Notes under the pieces: model-generated
Told to the model about the DNA's origin: nothing
Databases searched by the model: none
Seen by the model: only the letters and a program-made list of their open reading frames with translations
Position numbers and translations under genes: made by a program
Origin: CALJEL01 sp041082235
GTDB taxonomy: Bacteria > Nitrospirota > Thermodesulfovibrionia > Thermodesulfovibrionales > CALJEL01
Direction of reading: 5' to 3'
Length of the DNA stretch: 53,750 nt
NCBI GenBank assembly: GCA_041082235.1
Contig: JBDOIG010000308.1
Location: forward strand, 1-53,750
Shown: positions 53,501-53,750 of the stretch, in pieces
How positions within the stretch are numbered: the stretch's first letter is position 1
Layout: every line of letters starts with the position of its first letter

Positions 53501-53750
53501 AATCTTCACCCTTACTGTGAGCTCAGGAATGATATAGTTCTTTCCATCGTTTTTTACACCAATGCTTACAGATACATCCTCTCTGGGGCCATAGTTGATC
53601 TTGTCAGTAGTTACTGATGACTCTATTTTTATATCAGGTAGTATGTTAAATGGGGTGATATTTTCAGCAAGGACATCAGAGCTATCTCTTAATATTGTAT
53701 GTATCCTGTAGAGACCCGCATAAGTAGAGCCTGTATTCCACAGAAAATCA
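50549..53750 (-). CDS. Large CARDB/Ig-like surface protein with an inserted amidotransferase-like and His/Asp-rich part, 5' end outside the window
   Basis: The frame stays open to the window edge; the start is not seen. N-terminal units repeat: WNTGLTAPGSYSAST and WNTGSTYAGLYRIHT, with PREDVSVSIGVKNDG and KDESIAYMIQNNGS-type CARDB strands, and Ig-like parts (PVVNIISPVSGGYY, PPEPPVIISPPDGSS). In the middle (about 51.3-52.0 kb) is a globular domain with a class I glutamine-amidotransferase-like look (NLLVWVNDEC, DMLILGDHHPLEDHYSD, VFYAFDIG). It contains acidic and His-rich stretches (HHEEHGEDEEEYD). A long helical region and a basic tail rich in Lys end the protein. It is probably exported and binds ligands or metal; the role is unknown. 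Confidence 0.75.
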   Translation of the reverse strand, partial: DFLWNTGSTYAGLYRIHTILRDSSDVLAENITPFNILPDIKIESSVTTDKINYGPREDVSVSIGVKNDGKNYIIPELTVRVKITDTNNNILFTEDRKLKNLIPGALTTINSIWNTGLTAPGSYSASTEIYINNTLVSTEATSVSINPVFIITGDITASPSAVIFANNVQIDYVVKNTGNVSINGLPLKVIITDPESLDVMNTGQNIIDLHIDGSHAGQFKFSTQGYGLKSYVVILQYSYLGNTKNIASTSFTVKDGIPPVVNIISPVSGGYYNSEFDVSAIATDDASGVERVEYHIDDGTWKLLPVSDLSHGRYSITWSPVKADEGVRTISLRAIDKAGNISLPVSTTITIDLTPPEPPVIISPPDGSSVMSSVVDINGKTEPGSVVEMAFVNTYTTKADPITGKFAFPEVKLIPCTNTFAFITKDIAGNVSKQTIYTLYLDISKWLSGTILTSPNPVYQGKDESIAYMIQNNGSEDISNLGVKVVITDPDTQEIKQTFETTVNIPTSTIAGGNFNLPTLNLSPKRYLVTLWVFSEMICEPTALVSTTFEVNPAIEITKTIPDVTNLLVWVNDECEEECKQHTVDGRQGNDDEDDNKGKCIRIHLLEKILKEAVTSYFIVYDKKDFERELRNPYYTDMLILGDHHPLEDHYSDELREQVYSGKGLISVLYLKQGEHHEEHGEDEEEYDSLFGLRYKGHLSGDKHQVKILNSPVSEVGTLIAKGEALRIEVDNTDRVVAWIESFKQGHHISKKESWHHRREEYPGIVLNTYGLGKTVFYAFDIGVTLNDENYDQVSNLIKNSIAYIHRRPDSTTALPNQLIPVEIKLKSLGSAFDLRVTERYPSDIILYDPSTGKWITENPWIIDTHLEPNESKTILYYTLAPDKMGTYNLQTEIGYIEKGIYNLYQRLSVDIVVDMDALSMADNIIMALNTLTVSGHEKKMVDHAIASVQKVRNRIITFDRDTEQNIHDVLKAVDSILYVKSIDISYIRLMIDSLLKIWEGRYYISNFSLFSGYVTLRPYLSTIRFLKELSTSSSHCDMQITNRVVKGKNPKKSKGGKSCTHKENS

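Overview
The window looks like a chromosomal piece of an anaerobic, Gram-negative bacterium of moderate-to-low GC. The best guess is a Nitrospirota (Thermodesulfovibrio-like) or deltaproteobacterial-type lineage. This is an inference from gene content: LolA, a pyruvoyl arginine decarboxylase, MqnA, an ApgM-type mutase, archease/RtcB, a sigma-54 two-component system with a haem-type sensor, and a selenocysteine-containing HesB-like protein. Most genes lie on the minus strand in tightly overlapping operons. No rRNA, tRNA, CRISPR array, phage or transposase gene was seen.

Layout. 1-8.1 kb: nth on the plus strand, facing a minus-strand run of ftsK-lolA-tsaD-tilS-murJ-MBL hydrolase. 8.1-9.4 kb: a long palindromic repeat, then uppP. 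9.4-15.3 kb: an accessory module with a small Cys-rich protein behind an FNR-like box, and a haem-sensor histidine kinase plus sigma-54 activator just upstream of a well-formed sigma-54 promoter driving a YeiH-like permease and an unlisted 53-aa membrane protein. 15.4-19.0 kb, plus strand: a palindromic element, a HesB-like selenoprotein whose UGA is followed by a clean SECIS hairpin, then archease-rtcB-mqnA. 19-23.7 kb: hrcA-grpE-dnaK-dnaJ under CIRCE. 23.8-26.0 kb: polyamine genes (pyruvoyl arginine decarboxylase, speE, speB). 26-33.5 kb: a helical-repeat protein, tlyA, dxs, ispA, guaA, guaB. 33.6-37.7 kb: two half-size chromate transporters, a CCA/poly(A)-polymerase-type gene whose start signal lies inside a repeat element, a hypothetical gene, and an RNA uracil methyltransferase. 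37.8-40.8 kb: a three-gene methyltransferase/FabG/ketosynthase operon. 41.4-50.3 kb: an eleven-gene operon, lipA-alaC-hom-tusA-moeB-JAMM protease-thrC paralogue-ubiquitin-like sulfur carrier-NIL protein-thrC-apgM. 50.5-53.75 kb: part of a very large CARDB/Ig-like surface protein that runs off the window.

The strongest candidate for a little-described system is the 41.4-50.3 kb operon. Homoserine formation, two threonine-synthase-like enzymes and a mutase that may replace homoserine kinase share one operon with a complete protein-thiocarboxylate machine (carrier ending GG-SLK, JAMM protease, E1 enzyme, TusA) and a NIL-domain protein. I infer a route that moves sulfur from the carrier to an activated homoserine, giving homocysteine next to threonine. 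Other notable points are the selenoprotein, the haem-sensor/sigma-54 transporter module, a family of imperfect-palindrome (MITE-like) elements in long and short forms, and one element that appears to supply a Shine-Dalgarno and start codon to the cca gene. All functional statements come from reading motifs; no database search was possible.
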